Below are positions 45,601 through 54,979 of a stretch of DNA of 64,000 bases, in pieces; the stretch's first letter is position 1, and each line of letters begins with the position of its first letter. The notes beneath the pieces are model-generated. The model was not told where the DNA came from and searched no databases. It saw nothing but the letters and a program-made list of their open reading frames with translations. The stretch is from Lytechinus variegatus (Eukaryota; Echinodermata; Echinoidea; Temnopleuroida; Toxopneustidae). The stretch lies in assembly GCF_018143015.1 (NCBI RefSeq), contig NC_054740.1, positions 49,674,740 through 49,738,739 of the forward strand, given 5' to 3'. A program made the position numbers and the translations under genes.

Positions 45601-47179
45601 ACGAGGGGGGGGGAACGGTCCCCCCAGCAAAAAAATCTAGGGGGGACATGTCATTTTTCTTAGTGAAGGGGCTAATAAAACAAATTCCCCTTAGCATCAA
45701 AAGATGAAGTGGAAAATTGCTTTTCATATGACACCAAATTTATTTTGAAGTGTCAATGGGATCACATTTTAAACGCAATTCGAAAAATGCATTTGCCGTA
45801 AAAACTGTGTCCACTTTTGTGCCATATTTTAAGTGGAAAACAGCTGACAGTTTTGGCCAGTCAAAATTGAAGAAATGTGGTAGGACCACCGTATTTATTA
45901 GATATCTATTTAAAGATCCTGACTCTGATTTGATCATTTCCTATCTAATTTTTGTCATAATCGTGCCGGGTGAGGTACCTCACCAGATTCTCCCATAGCT
46001 TAGCAAGTGTCAGTTGTTAAGCGTCGCGTGAACCACCACTACGTATAGGGTAGGCTTCCGTCTGTCTTTGGAGGAGAACCTCGAAAGTCCAAAAATGTTG
46101 TAAACTCCTCCAGACAGATTTTTCAGTCTAGTCACAACTAGATGCCATGATATGGCCCTGGTTCAGGTTTGAATGCAGGGATGGAATGAGTCTAGAGTCT
46201 ACACATTTTCGACCTTGAGGCTTGAGGGCAGATCTAGACTAGATCTAGACTTTGAAATCTTTTGATATTAAAACAGTCATCATGTGGGTTTTAATGTCAT
46301 GCTAAGTTGCTAACTCAACGTACTACTAGCCCGCTCACTCCCGCTAGCGGGAGCGTCCCGGGGCAGCCCCGGGCATGCAAGCATGGTTGTTACTGAGAGA
46401 TCTATGCGATGGAGCCAAGCTCGTTCCTAGACAAACTTTTCTTAGCTCTTATTTAACATAGACTGACATTTAACTGTGTTGTTATTGTTGATAAAGTTTC
46501 TAGATCCTACACTTTTGGAGCCATACAGTCTAGGCCTAGATCTAGACCCTACTCCCTAGGTCAAAAATTGGGCCAAAATATGTGCAAATTAAACACAATA
46601 AACTGCTAAAAGTAAAACGAACCAGTCAACCGGCAAGTGCTCAAAAAGCTGTTTCTTTCATCCAACCAATATGCATGGCTCAGGCAGCTCTGCATATCCA
46701 ATGAGCTACAGAAGCGGATCAAAGTGCCTCTTTTCATTTAATCATTTCTACTCTAGTCTAGAGTCTATGTGTTGATGAAATTTATTGTTTTTGGTATGCT
46801 TGCAAAGGAGAAGAGTCACTCGTTGCTGTCCTGAGTTCATGTACCTTTGTTTCTAGAAGGTTTTGAATAAAATAAACTTGAAACTTGAAACTTGTGAAAC
46901 ACCCCAAGCTAACTTAGCTAGCAAAGCGGTGTGTAACACATGACATAGTCAGAGTCTAACTTTTTTTTTTTTTTTACAGTGAGACGATTTAGGCGATGCA
47001 TCAAATCACTAAAAATCACAAACATCTTGCATAACAACGACTGAAAAAATACACAATTGCAACACTTCTAAACTATACTTACCACTATTTACGAACTTGT
47101 CGTGGTCGCCATCAAAAATAACAATTTTTTTCTGATTTTTAACCCCTGGTGGGTGACGCTTTACCACACGAACAATCAT
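33652..47179 (-). CDS. Eight-exon accessory gene of the 19-kb transposon
   Basis: Minus-strand exons: 47179-47083 (MIVRVVKRHPPGVKNQKK), 45099-44968, 43574-43342 (Ala/Ser/Pro-rich), 43014-42878 (TPAGEAVLSEYKAKNKF), 38890-38546 (NMGFLVYRIKNLNRG), 37720-37474 (IDFGLLLPNNTNKFLEQW), 34845-34718 (LILLCLLPPVNQGRKGLSK) and 33981-33652 (TFIQTTIYNID, ESPRVRELRSKL, stop). Each has consensus GT and AG borders. Phases join correctly at 1, 1, 0, then 0, 1, 0. Only the 42,878-38,890 junction (phase 2 to 0) fails, implying one unrecognised or lost exon there. Similar 'ESPRVREL' proteins accompany DIMHDILEGV transposases in other animals, so it is plausibly the element's DNA-binding partner, but its function is unknown. 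Confidence 0.7.
33982..34717. other. Intron 7 of the accessory gene
   Basis: The acceptor side ends ttcttctttcag and the donor is GTATGT. AT-rich DNA; no insertion or repeat was recognised. Confidence 0.5.
34846..35425. other. Intron 6, proximal part, no feature seen
   Basis: AT-rich intronic DNA before the TGACC-type repeats. No exon or insertion recognised. Confidence 0.4.
35430..35971. repeat. TGACC-type repeat element, variant family
   Basis: Two ~300-bp units share TTCATTGACCTTTGACCC, CTAATCAGTTCATCTA, GTCATGGAGTATC and GAAAATCCATTAGGGC. The right end reads CATAATGCCTCTAGC then GGGGCAGAGGCATTAAAA, like the ends of the main TGACC family. It lies in intron 6 of the accessory gene. Confidence 0.8.
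36022..37073. repeat. TGACC-type tandem repeat element, copy 2 (most complete)
   Basis: AAACTAGATGAATC opens it, with CGACCACGCGTGGTCG palindrome and TTATGCCTCCGCC; GGCGGAGGCATAA closes it (37,060-37,072). About six ~150-bp units contain ATGACCTTTGACC, GTGACCCCAAAATC, CATACATGAGCC and GTTATCGCGAGAACGA. Near the right end is ACGGGACGGACGGACG. Units resemble each other closely, so it is young relative to copies 1 and 4. Confidence 0.9.
37074..37473. other. Intron 6, distal part
   Basis: AT-rich, with a short AT microsatellite near 37,270 and a C-run near 37,390-37,404. No exon recognised. Confidence 0.4.
37721..38545. other. Intron 5 of the accessory gene
   Basis: No feature beyond an inverted GGGAGGC/GCCTCCC pair near 38,390-38,412. 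AT-rich. Confidence 0.4.
38891..41417. other. Intron where one exon is expected but not found
   Basis: This stretch together with 41,696-42,877 should contain one exon that converts phase 2 to phase 0. None was recognised. It includes a GC-richer patch at 39,580-39,870 and an (ATA)n(TGA)n microsatellite at 40,440-40,482. Confidence 0.4.
41421..41695. mobile_element. Foldback MITE with TTCACACCTCAAA ends
   Basis: TTCACACCTCAAA (41,421-41,433) and its exact reverse complement (41,683-41,695) bound ~275 bp. Inside, a ~65-bp unit (GGATTCACACCTCTTTTTA, GGTGGGTTAGCAC, AGTCC-GGACTA) is tandemly duplicated at about 41,499-41,620. Another AGTCCGGGACTA copy lies just outside at 41,700. No clear target duplication is visible. 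Confidence 0.7.
41696..42877. other. Intron, GC- and CpG-richer, no feature seen
   Basis: Contains GCGC-rich words (42,430-42,480, 42,640-42,660) but no recognised domain, repeat or exon. Could be old insertion DNA. Confidence 0.35.
43760..44705. repeat. GGACGTACA word cluster around the hAT MITE
   Basis: TTGGACGTACATTTCA at 43,767 and three further GGACGTACA copies at about 44,652, 44,668 and 44,690 flank the hAT MITE. The pattern recalls the repeated-word element of 1.15-5.45 kb (CACGGACGGACAT, GTTACGTATGGGACA). This could be a related element interrupted by the MITE. Confidence 0.35.
43894..44413. mobile_element. hAT MITE with perfect 8-bp target duplication
   Basis: The element starts CAGTGGCGGCACCA and ends with the inverse TGGTGCCGCCACTG, with G/C-run-rich arms. 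GGCAACAC flanks it exactly at 43,886-43,893 and 44,414-44,421. The 8-bp duplication and CAG-start TIR identify hAT. The interior repeats GCTCGCTCGCTTCGCTCGC twice. It lies in intron 2 of the accessory gene. Confidence 0.9.
45100..47082. other. Intron 1 of the accessory gene
   Basis: Contains a G-run near 45,420-45,433, CTAG-rich DNA at 46,190-46,560 (repeated TCTAGATCTAGA words), palindromes CCGCTAGCGG and CCCGGGGCAGCCCCGGG near 46,338-46,372, and a short ACTTGAAACTTGAAACTTG tail near 46,865-46,893. No exon recognised. Confidence 0.4.
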
Positions 47180-47279
47180 GTTGTCCAAGAATCAAGATGG
47201 CGAATCCGACGCGATCGCGATCAAATTCGCGCGAGAATTTTCTGTAAACTTTCAACCAATTGGAACATCCGATTGCACA

Positions 47280-47488
47280 CACGTGATCTCTTTCTTATGG
47301 GATTGACACCAGCCGGTGTTAAAAAGTGATTCATTTTATGTGCACGCAGTTAACACCAACGAATATTACAAAAGTGAAGTGGATCTTACACCAGTTGGTG
47401 TCGGCCAGTGCCGTTCTAACACCACGTTTAACACCTGTAGTTTAACACCCGTTTCGTGTAACGATTTGACACCGTAGTTTTTGCAGTG
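47280..47488. repeat. Right terminal and subterminal GGTGTTA array
   Basis: At least seven GGTGTTA/TAACACC-type words lie between the first exon of the accessory gene and the terminal CAGTG. Together with the left array they define the transposon's ends. The promoter of the accessory gene must lie within or beside this array, since its ATG is about 310 bp from the terminus. Confidence 0.75.
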
Positions 47489-47489
47489 T

Positions 47490-47661
47490 AGTGATTTTCT
47501 AATTGCATATATAAAAGGATATCTTTGACCCTCTGACCTCAAAATTTAGTAAAACAATTATCAAACTTCCATATTTATTCATGAACCAAATTTCAAAATT
47601 AACCATCAAAGAATTTTTAAATTTAACAGAAAAAGCATTTTGATACATATCATGATCTCTA
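47490..47661. repeat. Left half of a degraded TGACC repeat between two transposons
   Basis: This 172-bp spacer (GATATCTTTGACCCTCTGACC, CATGATCTCTA) resembles a TGACC-type unit and continues as ACCTTTGACATTTAACC on the far side of the 6.6-kb element (54,251-54,700). Confidence 0.7.
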
Positions 47662-48019
47662 CACTGAAAACTTTTTATTGGTCATTTGACTAACAAAAGG
47701 TTAGTCCAGATGGTGCCCATTTTGGCTAACATTTAGAGTTGCTGGACTAAGTAAAGGTTAATCAGGCAACGTCTGACTAATTCAAAGTTAGTCCTGCATT
47801 GTTAGTCATCATCGCTTAAGTAACTTAAGTTAGTCCTGTACAGTTAGTCAAAACTGCATGACTAACTTTTGAGGCTGCCTGACTAATATTTTAGGTTGCT
47901 GGACTAATTTTTTGGTTAGTCCAGATGGTGCCCATTTTGACTAACTAGATTAGTCCAAATAGCTGGACTAACAATCTGGACTAATTTATTGTTAGTCCTG
48001 CTCTCCTGACTAAGCGCTC

Positions 48020-48600
48020 TGACCAACGCACTCTCCTCACTTGCCTCTGGATGAATCACGAAGTGTAAATATCATTCTAAGTCCTGAAAATCATTTAGTG
48101 CTCATTTCATATGATTTTCAGGACCTACAATGATGTTCACTCCTCTTGAAACAGTAGCATAACATACACCTGTATATATCATGTACATGCATTCAAACAT
48201 ACAATCGTTTCATTATCAGTCTACAGATGAACAAATAATGCATTAGTTCATGCTTTAACAAATACATCTTCATACAAATCTGCGTCAAATTTTATTCAAT
48301 AAAATAATAATTGCAAATTATTTGGAACTGATACAGATCAAAGTTTTAAGTCTTTTGAATCAATCTAAGCATGAAAGCACAGCGGTACATACCGATGTTA
48401 AAGATGAAGGTCAACTTAAATTTATGTTTTCTTTTATACATTTTAACAGGGCAGTATCACTTGACACCAATGAAAATATTTGACACTTTTTCAAATTATT
48501 CGTAATAATCATTCAAATATTCACATAATTACCTTAAAAAGATGCATTAGTACGACTGTAGGCTATAATGACATAGAAGCTTGCCAAGCAAATCAAGGTG
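48020..48600. other. Interior of the 6.6-kb element, no feature seen
   Basis: Contains a near-palindromic pair ATCATTCTAAGTCCTGAAAA / TTTTCAGGACCTACAATGAT around 48,071-48,137, probably another subterminal hairpin. No exon recognised. Confidence 0.4.
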
Positions 48601-48640
48601 GTGGAATCCTCCCCCCCCCCCCTCTTTTTTCACCCACAGT

Positions 48641-49216
48641 TTAAGTCCACCTCAACAAAAAGTTGATTTGAATAAAAAGAGAAAAATCTAACAAGCATAA
48701 GAATGAAAATTTCATCAAAATCGGATGTAAAATAAGAAAGTTATGAAATTTTCAAGTTTCGCTTAATTTCACAAAACAGTTATATGCACATCCTGACTGG
48801 TATGCAAATGAGGAGACTATCATGTCATTGTCATCCACTCACTATTTCTTTTGTATTTTATTATATGAAATATTCTAATTTTCTCATTGTCAAGTGATAC
48901 GATTAATTCCTCCCTGAACATGTGGAATTAGCATTGTTTAATACTAAATGTTTCAGTCAAGTTGGTCCTTATTGTCAAATCTGTAAAAAATGAGATATTG
49001 TATAATTCAAACCATAAAAAACAAAATAGTGAGTGATGGATATCATCGACTCACCCAGTTGTGCATATCACTGTTTTGTTGAAAATAAGCAAAACTTTAA
49101 AATGTCATAACTTTCTTATTTTACATCCGAATTTGATTAAATTTTCAGCCCTATGCTAGCTTGATTTTTCTCTATTTATTCAAATCAGCATTTTCCTGGG
49201 GTGGACTTGACCTTTA
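48641..49216. mobile_element. Foldback MITE with ~130-bp arms
   Basis: The left arm (TTAAGTCCACCTCAACAAAA...) and right arm, ending CTGGGGTGGACTTGACCTTT, are diverged inverted repeats over about 130 bp. They share GATTTGAATAAA, GGATGTAAAATAAGAAAG and TTATGA segments. It is non-coding. Confidence 0.75.
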
Positions 49217-49478
49217 ATTTGAAGATTAGAGACATTGAGTCAAATTTTCAAAAACAGTCAATGAAACATACACTACTTAATGCGTCCTCTTCCCAGTGAT
49301 ACATGCTAGCAGGTTTTACATCCATATTTCATATTAAGGTGACATTGCATTAACAAAGATATTACCTGAATTTCACAAATTTATATTTGAGCTACATATT
49401 CCAAAATATATTCAGATCATCTCCTATAGTGGTACATGTTAGCACCAAGTTCTACATCTATATCTCAAACTGTAAAAG

Positions 49479-49713
49479 TGACGATGTGTTTAAACAAATA
49501 AATTTCACAAATTGACCTTTGACCTAAATATTCCAAAATCCATTCAAAACGTCTTCCTATGATGGTACATGTTAACTCCAAGTTTTTACATTGGATGTAA
49601 AAACTTGGAGTTTACATGTACAGTACCATCGTAGGAAGACGATTTTAATGGATTTTGGAATATGTAGGTCAAAGGTCAATTTGTGAAATTTATTTGTTTA
49701 AACACATTGTCAC
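49479..49713. repeat. Large hairpin with ~115-bp arms and 3-nt loop
   Basis: GTGACGATGTGTTTAAACAA (left) and its near reverse complement TTGTTTAAACACATTGTCAC (right) begin long arms that meet around TGG at 49,592-49,594. Each arm contains a TGACCTTTGACCT / AGGTCAAAGGTCA word. The preceding ~120 bp is a diverged direct copy of the left arm. Confidence 0.8.
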
Positions 49714-49849
49714 CTTAACCATGTTAGCAGTTTGAAATATAGGTGATATTGCTTTGACAAGAAAATACCCTGAATTTTACATACAGTATAAGGACCACAT
49801 TTGAATTTCATACCTTACGCAGTTCTTGATTTAGTTTGTGAGCAAGTTT

Positions 49850-51232
49850 GGATAATCCATGTGGAGTTAGAAGTTTCCAAAAATTCTGTTTATCACTGTA
49901 AAAGAAAAACATTGAGTTAGCAACTCTATCAACGTCCGTCAGCGTTCAATCAATCTCGGGATATTCAGTATATTTCAAAATCTGGTCAGAAAACTCTGCA
50001 TAGATTACCTGATCCTCATCAAAGCGCCAAGGATACTTCAGTCGGTCATCAGTGATCCTTGGCCGAGGGACATAATTTATGATCCATGCCCTTCTGTCTG
50101 CCAGTGTCTTCTGCATGCAGAACTCAACTCTCTTGAAGTCTGGCTGCCTTTTTTTCAGTGCTCATCCAATCTATGTGCCCTGCAACAGTGTCAGATTTGG
50201 AAAGAATAAAAAAAATATACTTAAAAAGAAAAATAAATAGATTTAGAATCCTCATTCATTTAGTTTGTCAAATCCCTTTTCATCTGAGTCCTTAATAGTC
50301 ATTCACAGCAAATTTTACTATAATAGCAAGTTTTATGCAACGACATGCCAGTCTTGTTGCCAAAGACAAGAACAGAAAAGCTCCACTTGGTCACACTTTG
50401 TGACTATCTGTCACAAACACACTGTACCAATTAACATTTGATGAAATACCATAGCAGAACCAATGTACTTGCGAATTAAGACTAAAAAATAAACTTTAGG
50501 TAAAATCTAATAACAGAGAAATGCATTACAAAATGTCACAACAATGTAGCCACTGTAAGATTCCTGCATCAATAGTGATACTCAAACATTGGTAAGATAT
50601 AATGCAAGAAATATTCTCATATTTTATGCATTTACTCATCATTAACTCTTAAGGTGCCAGATACATGTTTCCCTCTAAAGGTCCATGTTTCACTCAAGTG
50701 CCCCAATACACGTTTAAAGCGTTTTTACTGGCCAAGTTCTAATCCTCTTTAATAATCCTTCTGGATGAGTCTCATATATAACTATGTCAAGTGAAAAAGA
50801 GAAGTACCTTAGGTTTGGCCATTATCAATTAATATATTTATCTGCATGTAGAAGGATGAATCAATTGCCAAAGAAATTAAATGGCATGCACTTGGGCAAG
50901 ACTATGGCAAATTGAGAGTTAGATGGGGTTTCTGTTTCGTACCAGTTTTATTATACTTACTCTCCACCATTCACCAGTTGCTGTGCGCCGAGGACCACAG
51001 GTAGTGTGTAATTCTTACTCTCAATGGCCCTGTCACAAGTTCGTCCTCTTCCATGTCTGCAAAATCGTTGGATTTGTCTTGCCATGTCTGCAGGAAAAAT
51101 ATCTTCTTCATTCACTCCAAATGTTGTCCACACCACCTTTAAGCAGCTCCCATTTTGAGGTCTCCTGTGAATTGTTGGTTACCAACACCCTTCTTTGATT
51201 TTGGCCATATATCAATAAAAATTTGTACCTGG
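49850..51232 (-). pseudogene. Exon remnants of a transposon accessory gene
   Basis: Three minus-strand pieces look exonic. 51,232-51,103 after an acceptor cattccag encodes YKFLLIYGQNQRRVLVTNN. 51,063-50,960 after ttttgcag encodes GRGRTCDRAIESKNYTLPVV and ends at GTAAGT. 50,165-49,980 encodes DFKRVEFCMQKTLADRRAWI and RPRITDDRLKYPWRFDEDQ; 49,897-49,825 after cttttacag encodes DKQNFWKLLTPHGLSKLAHK. The 'DRRxWI...RPxI...YPxxF' pattern resembles proteins of the same family as the 19-kb element's accessory gene. Phases were not reconciled across all pieces. Confidence 0.4.
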
Positions 51233-51474
51233 AATGAAAAGTAAATGATTTTCTTACTAAACCTGAATTTTGAATAAACAATGCATGCAAAGAGCTTTCA
51301 GGATAAATGTGTGTAATCAAAAGATATTGCATGTACATGGACACAAATGTTTCTTTTCTTTTTTTGCATTGATGCAAGAGGCAAACAGACATATTCCAAT
51401 GTTTGTCTGGGTTTGATGATACATATTCCATTAATTTATCTTTTTTTCTAGTATTAGTTTCTTGTCTTCGAATA

Positions 51475-52082
51475 TTAATGTTCCAGGCTGGAAATATTTA
51501 TATCTCAATACATAGAAGAAAATTTACAGAGCAAAATGCTAAAAATTTAATCAAAATCGAATAAAAAATAACAAAGTTTTTGAATTTCAAATGATAAATA
51601 TTATTCCGGAGAAACAGATCTAGGCATGTCTTTATGAATATTCATTACGTTGGCTGGTGATGTCATATCCCCAGATGTTCTTTTGTATTTTATTATGTGA
51701 AATTTGGTTTAATTGAAAAAAATACTACCAAGAACTAAAACAATTGGATTGACAACTGATTAAGTGCACTAGTTATTTATTGCCGCAACTTATTTCATCA
51801 TAATGGAGACACATCATTTACACATCTATTAAAAAGGAAACATTTACATGTACGATGTTATGTAATAACATAAGAAATATATGGAAATGTGACATCAGCC
51901 CACATAATGAATATTCATGATGATGTGCATATAACCGTTTCCCAAAAAATATTGATAAACTTTAAAACTCAATAACTTCGTTATTTGATATCAAATTTTT
52001 TGATGAATTATCAACATTTTACTCTGTGAATTTTACTCCATTTATTTAGATATAAATATTTTCAGCCTGGACCATCCCTTTA
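51475..52082. mobile_element. Foldback MITE, AAAGGGATGGTCCAGGCTG-type
   Basis: The right end, read inversely, starts TAAAGGGATGGTCCAGGCTG. The left end (TTCCAGGCTGGAAATATTTA) is its diverged partner; the arms match over about 120 bp (TTATATCT, AAAATTCACAGAG, AATTTAATCAAAA). It is non-coding. Confidence 0.75.
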
Positions 52083-52187
52083 ACTTTCCGCTACCAGGAA
52101 AGAAAATAGTGTTGCAGTCTATTAAAAATGTTGATTTGAAATTAAGATACAGTACTATTATGACACAACCCCTACAGAAATTTCCAA

Positions 52188-52395
52188 GCTTGCGGGAAGC
52201 GTGCGACTAGCTTGCGCAAGCTTGCGGCATGCTAGTAACTAGCATGCGGTTAGCTTAATAAGCGTGTGATATGCGTGCAGAGTAATAGTTAAGTGATCTT
52301 TTAGCGAGCAGGGACTGTTCGCTAGCATGCACTCGCTTATTAAGCGAGTGCCCTGCTAGTCGCATGCTAGTTACTAGCAAGCGGCACGCTTAAAT
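52188..52395. repeat. Nested-palindrome cluster GCATGCTAGTAACTAGCATGC
   Basis: GCATGCTAGTAACTAGCATGC-type palindromes occur near 52,227 and again at 52,362 (GCATGCTAGTTACTAGC). ACTCGCTTATTAAGCGAGT (52,330) and GCTTGCGCAAGC (52,211) add more. The two sides are broadly inverted copies, starting with AAGCGTGCGACTAGC-like and ending GCGGCACGCTT. It is probably a MITE of unassigned family. Confidence 0.65.
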
Positions 52396-52879
52396 TTCGG
52401 TACGTGAATGGTCCAGCGATGGGATTTCCATTTATCATCACATGAAATTTTATTCATTTCATAACCAACCATACTTAAAATTCATACAAATTTCAGACAA
52501 TTCCACTATTAGTGACACATACATGTATGGAACAACACTTCTAAAATTAATTGCTTAACCCATTTGTGACCAAATTCCACATTATGTGGTTTGGCCTCAG
52601 ATTTTCATTGTTGTAGGGCCTTCATGTATATACGAAAATATCACAGAGACTCGAAAGTAAACATTAGAACTATTGGCATTACTTTTTTTGGTAACAATCA
52701 TCGCTGCTGTGGCTAGGGAAATGCGCATATCTTGACCATGTAGATCTACTTTCGTAATATGCATGCATTCATGCTGTACAAATCGTCGAAACAAACAGCC
52801 AGCCACATTCTCATAACCACACTCTGACTGAGCTGAACTTACAAAAAAAAACCATCAGATTTTCACACGGAAAAACATA

Positions 52880-53130
52880 TAGGCCTAGGCCTAGATCTAC
52901 AGATATATGAATTGTACTCCCCCTTAAAAATAAATGATTTATTAAAACATACTAGGCCTACTAGGCTACGAGTACGACGTGTTCCACCATAAAAATAGAT
53001 CTAGCCTAGGCCTAGTCCAAAGACCAAAGTCCAAGCAAGCTCAAGCCTATACAAAGGCTATAGGCCTAGGCCTAGATCTAGATGATCTTAGTCTATAGCC
53101 CTAGCCTAGGTAGGCCCTATGCCCTGCATG
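52880..53130. repeat. CCTAGGCCTAGATCTAG-rich tract
   Basis: Dense, overlapping CCTAGGCCTAG and TAGATCTAG words in irregular order. This type of CTAG-rich DNA also occurs at 46,190-46,560. Confidence 0.7.
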
Positions 53131-53282
53131 AAGCCAGCCCAATGTCTGGCTTCAATTTCAAGAATTTCTAGACCCATGCAACACTCCTAATCAAAATAAA
53201 TGCAGCAACATTACAAACTCTAACTAAGTAAGGCAAACTCTTAAAATAATCCACTGACACTGCCTGCTAGCTGATGCAGTAC

Positions 53283-53338
53283 TGTACGGTCACCGTATGG
53301 TACCGGTACATACCGGTACCATACAGTACCGTACGCGC
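53283..53338. repeat. Palindrome TACGGTACC/GGTACCGTA
   Basis: GTACGGTCACCGTATGGTAC and its near reverse complement meet around CCGGTACATACCGG, giving a ~55-bp imperfect palindrome. Confidence 0.7.
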
Positions 53339-54250
53339 ACGTCCTGCTGAGTGCAGTGTTCAATTTCATTCATGCAAGGCCAAGAAGGTGCCAGGACTAG
53401 GAGTGGACTAATTCACGAGAATGCCCAACAGTCTTTACAGATTACTGATTAGATTAGCTTACTTACCGATAACTTTCTCCTGACAATTCCATAATTTGTC
53501 TGTTCTCCTATAGTTTCAATTCAAAAAATGAGTTGGATGCAGTTAATTGCCTGATGATGAACTTTAAGCTTAGCCCTTGGCCTTCGAAGCAATAATTAAA
53601 CTGATTGTATCTGCACGGCCGGCGAACGCGTACGTGTACTGTGTGTGTCGTGCATTTGTATGCGCATATACATGTGCGGTGCACATGTTTGTACGTACAC
53701 CAATGCGACGCGCATAAATAAAGGGCGCGAAAAAGAGCGGGGGGGGGGGCGGGGAATGTACGAAATCCGTGTTAAACACAATTATAAAATAGACAGGTTC
53801 AAAATGACAAATGATATACATGTACCGTAGACAGACAATGTTTAGTGACTGGAAAGACATATCTTGAAATAATACAAAAAAGATAATGAGTCCTATTATA
53901 AAAAAAAAAAACACCAGCCACCCCGGCTACCTTCAAGTTCAACAACAATGGCCCTGCTTAGTTAGTAATTCCCTCAGGTCAAAGGCGTTTATAATGTTAG
54001 TCATGCCTTTGGATGGCCGAAAGTTAGTCGTACAACATTATGAGGTGAACGCCTCATTTAGTCAGAAACCCACAATGGTGTTAGTCAAGCCTGTATTTTT
54101 ACAAAATACGAGTAATGAAAAACCTTCGTTAGTCCAGCTGAGTTAGTCGTGACAAGCAGACTAACAAAGGTTAATAATTGCTGTTTGACTAGCTTTCTGA
54201 CTAAAATTTTCTTAGTCCAGGTACAAGTGACCAAGAAAAAGTTTTCAGTA

Positions 54251-54700
54251 TTACCTTTGACATTTAACCTTCTGGCCCACAAATCTAGTCATATCATTAT
54301 CCCTCCAATATGCATACATGTGCCAAGTATTAACCCGTTCCTTCAAATAGTTAGTTATCAAAAGAACATACCATTTCTATATACATAATAATCTCTATGA
54401 CCTTTGACCTTTGTCCTTACGACCCAAAAATCTCGTCAGATCATTGTCCCTCTCATATGTATACATGAATCAAGTTTGAAGTTGATCTATGATATGGTTC
54501 TTTACTTATCACAAAAAATGAAGCATTTCTATATACATAATAATCTCTATGACCATTGAACTTTGACCTTAAGACCACCAAATTCAATCAGATCATTATC
54601 CCTCCCATATGCATACATGTACTAACTTTGACGTTGATCACTCAAATGGTTCTTCAGTTATAGTCAAAACACCATACATCCTGTTTTATGTTTACATGTT
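54251..54700. repeat. Right half of the interrupted TGACC repeat
   Basis: Three diverged ~145-bp units share CATATGCATACATG, CCATTTCTATATACATAATA, ATCTCTATGACC and GACCTTTGTCCTTACGACCC. They continue the units at 47,490-47,661 across the 6.6-kb insertion. Confidence 0.8.
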
Positions 54701-54979
54701 CGCATTTTCAGAATTATAACTTCTACTTAGAAATCCGCACATGTGTAAAAAAATCCTCAAAAACCCCTCTTCATATTTTCAGCAATCAAAGAATAATGTA
54801 TGAACTCTTCCAGACAAAAGTTTCAATGGTGTCATTATAAACACTTTTTTCCGTGAATTTATCTAATTCCATTTTTAACACAGGGGCCTATGGGGAAATA
54901 TTTACAGGCATGCAACCAAAAGAGAATGTAATCCAGACAGTCTGTTTCCAGCCAGTGAAAAAGAATAAAAATAGTTAAC

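Larger units (their letters stand above)
28272..47488. mobile_element. ~19.2 kb CACTA/EnSpm-like two-gene DNA transposon
   Basis: The left end CACTGCAAAAACTATGGTGT (28,272) matches the reverse complement of the right end, CACTGCAAAAACTACGGTGT (ending 47,488). A TA dinucleotide lies outside each end. Both termini carry many GGTGTTA/TAACACC subterminal repeats. Inside, on the minus strand, lie a multi-exon gene (47,179-33,652) and a transposase (33,609-31,127). CACT-type termini, subterminal arrays and two genes on one strand match CACTA/EnSpm (CMC) elements. It contains several smaller insertions: TGACC repeats, a hAT MITE and foldback elements. The expected 3-bp duplication is not visible, only TA. 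The transposase has one apparent frameshift, so this copy is probably not autonomous. Confidence 0.75.
47662..54250. mobile_element. 6.6-kb CACTG-terminus transposon inserted in a TGACC repeat
   Basis: The left end CACTGAAAACTTTTTATTGG (47,662) matches the reverse complement of the right end (...CAAGAAAAAGTTTTCAGTA, 54,250) except for few changes. Subterminal TTAGTCC/GGACTAA words are dense at 47,690-48,010 and 53,955-54,220; GTTAGTCCAGATGGTGCCCA occurs twice on the left. The flanks join as CATGATCTCTA + TTACCTTTGAC, recreating a TGACC-type repeat. The structure parallels the 19-kb element, so a related CMC-type family is likely. It holds a few minus-strand exon remnants and several MITEs, but no transposase core. 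Confidence 0.7.
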
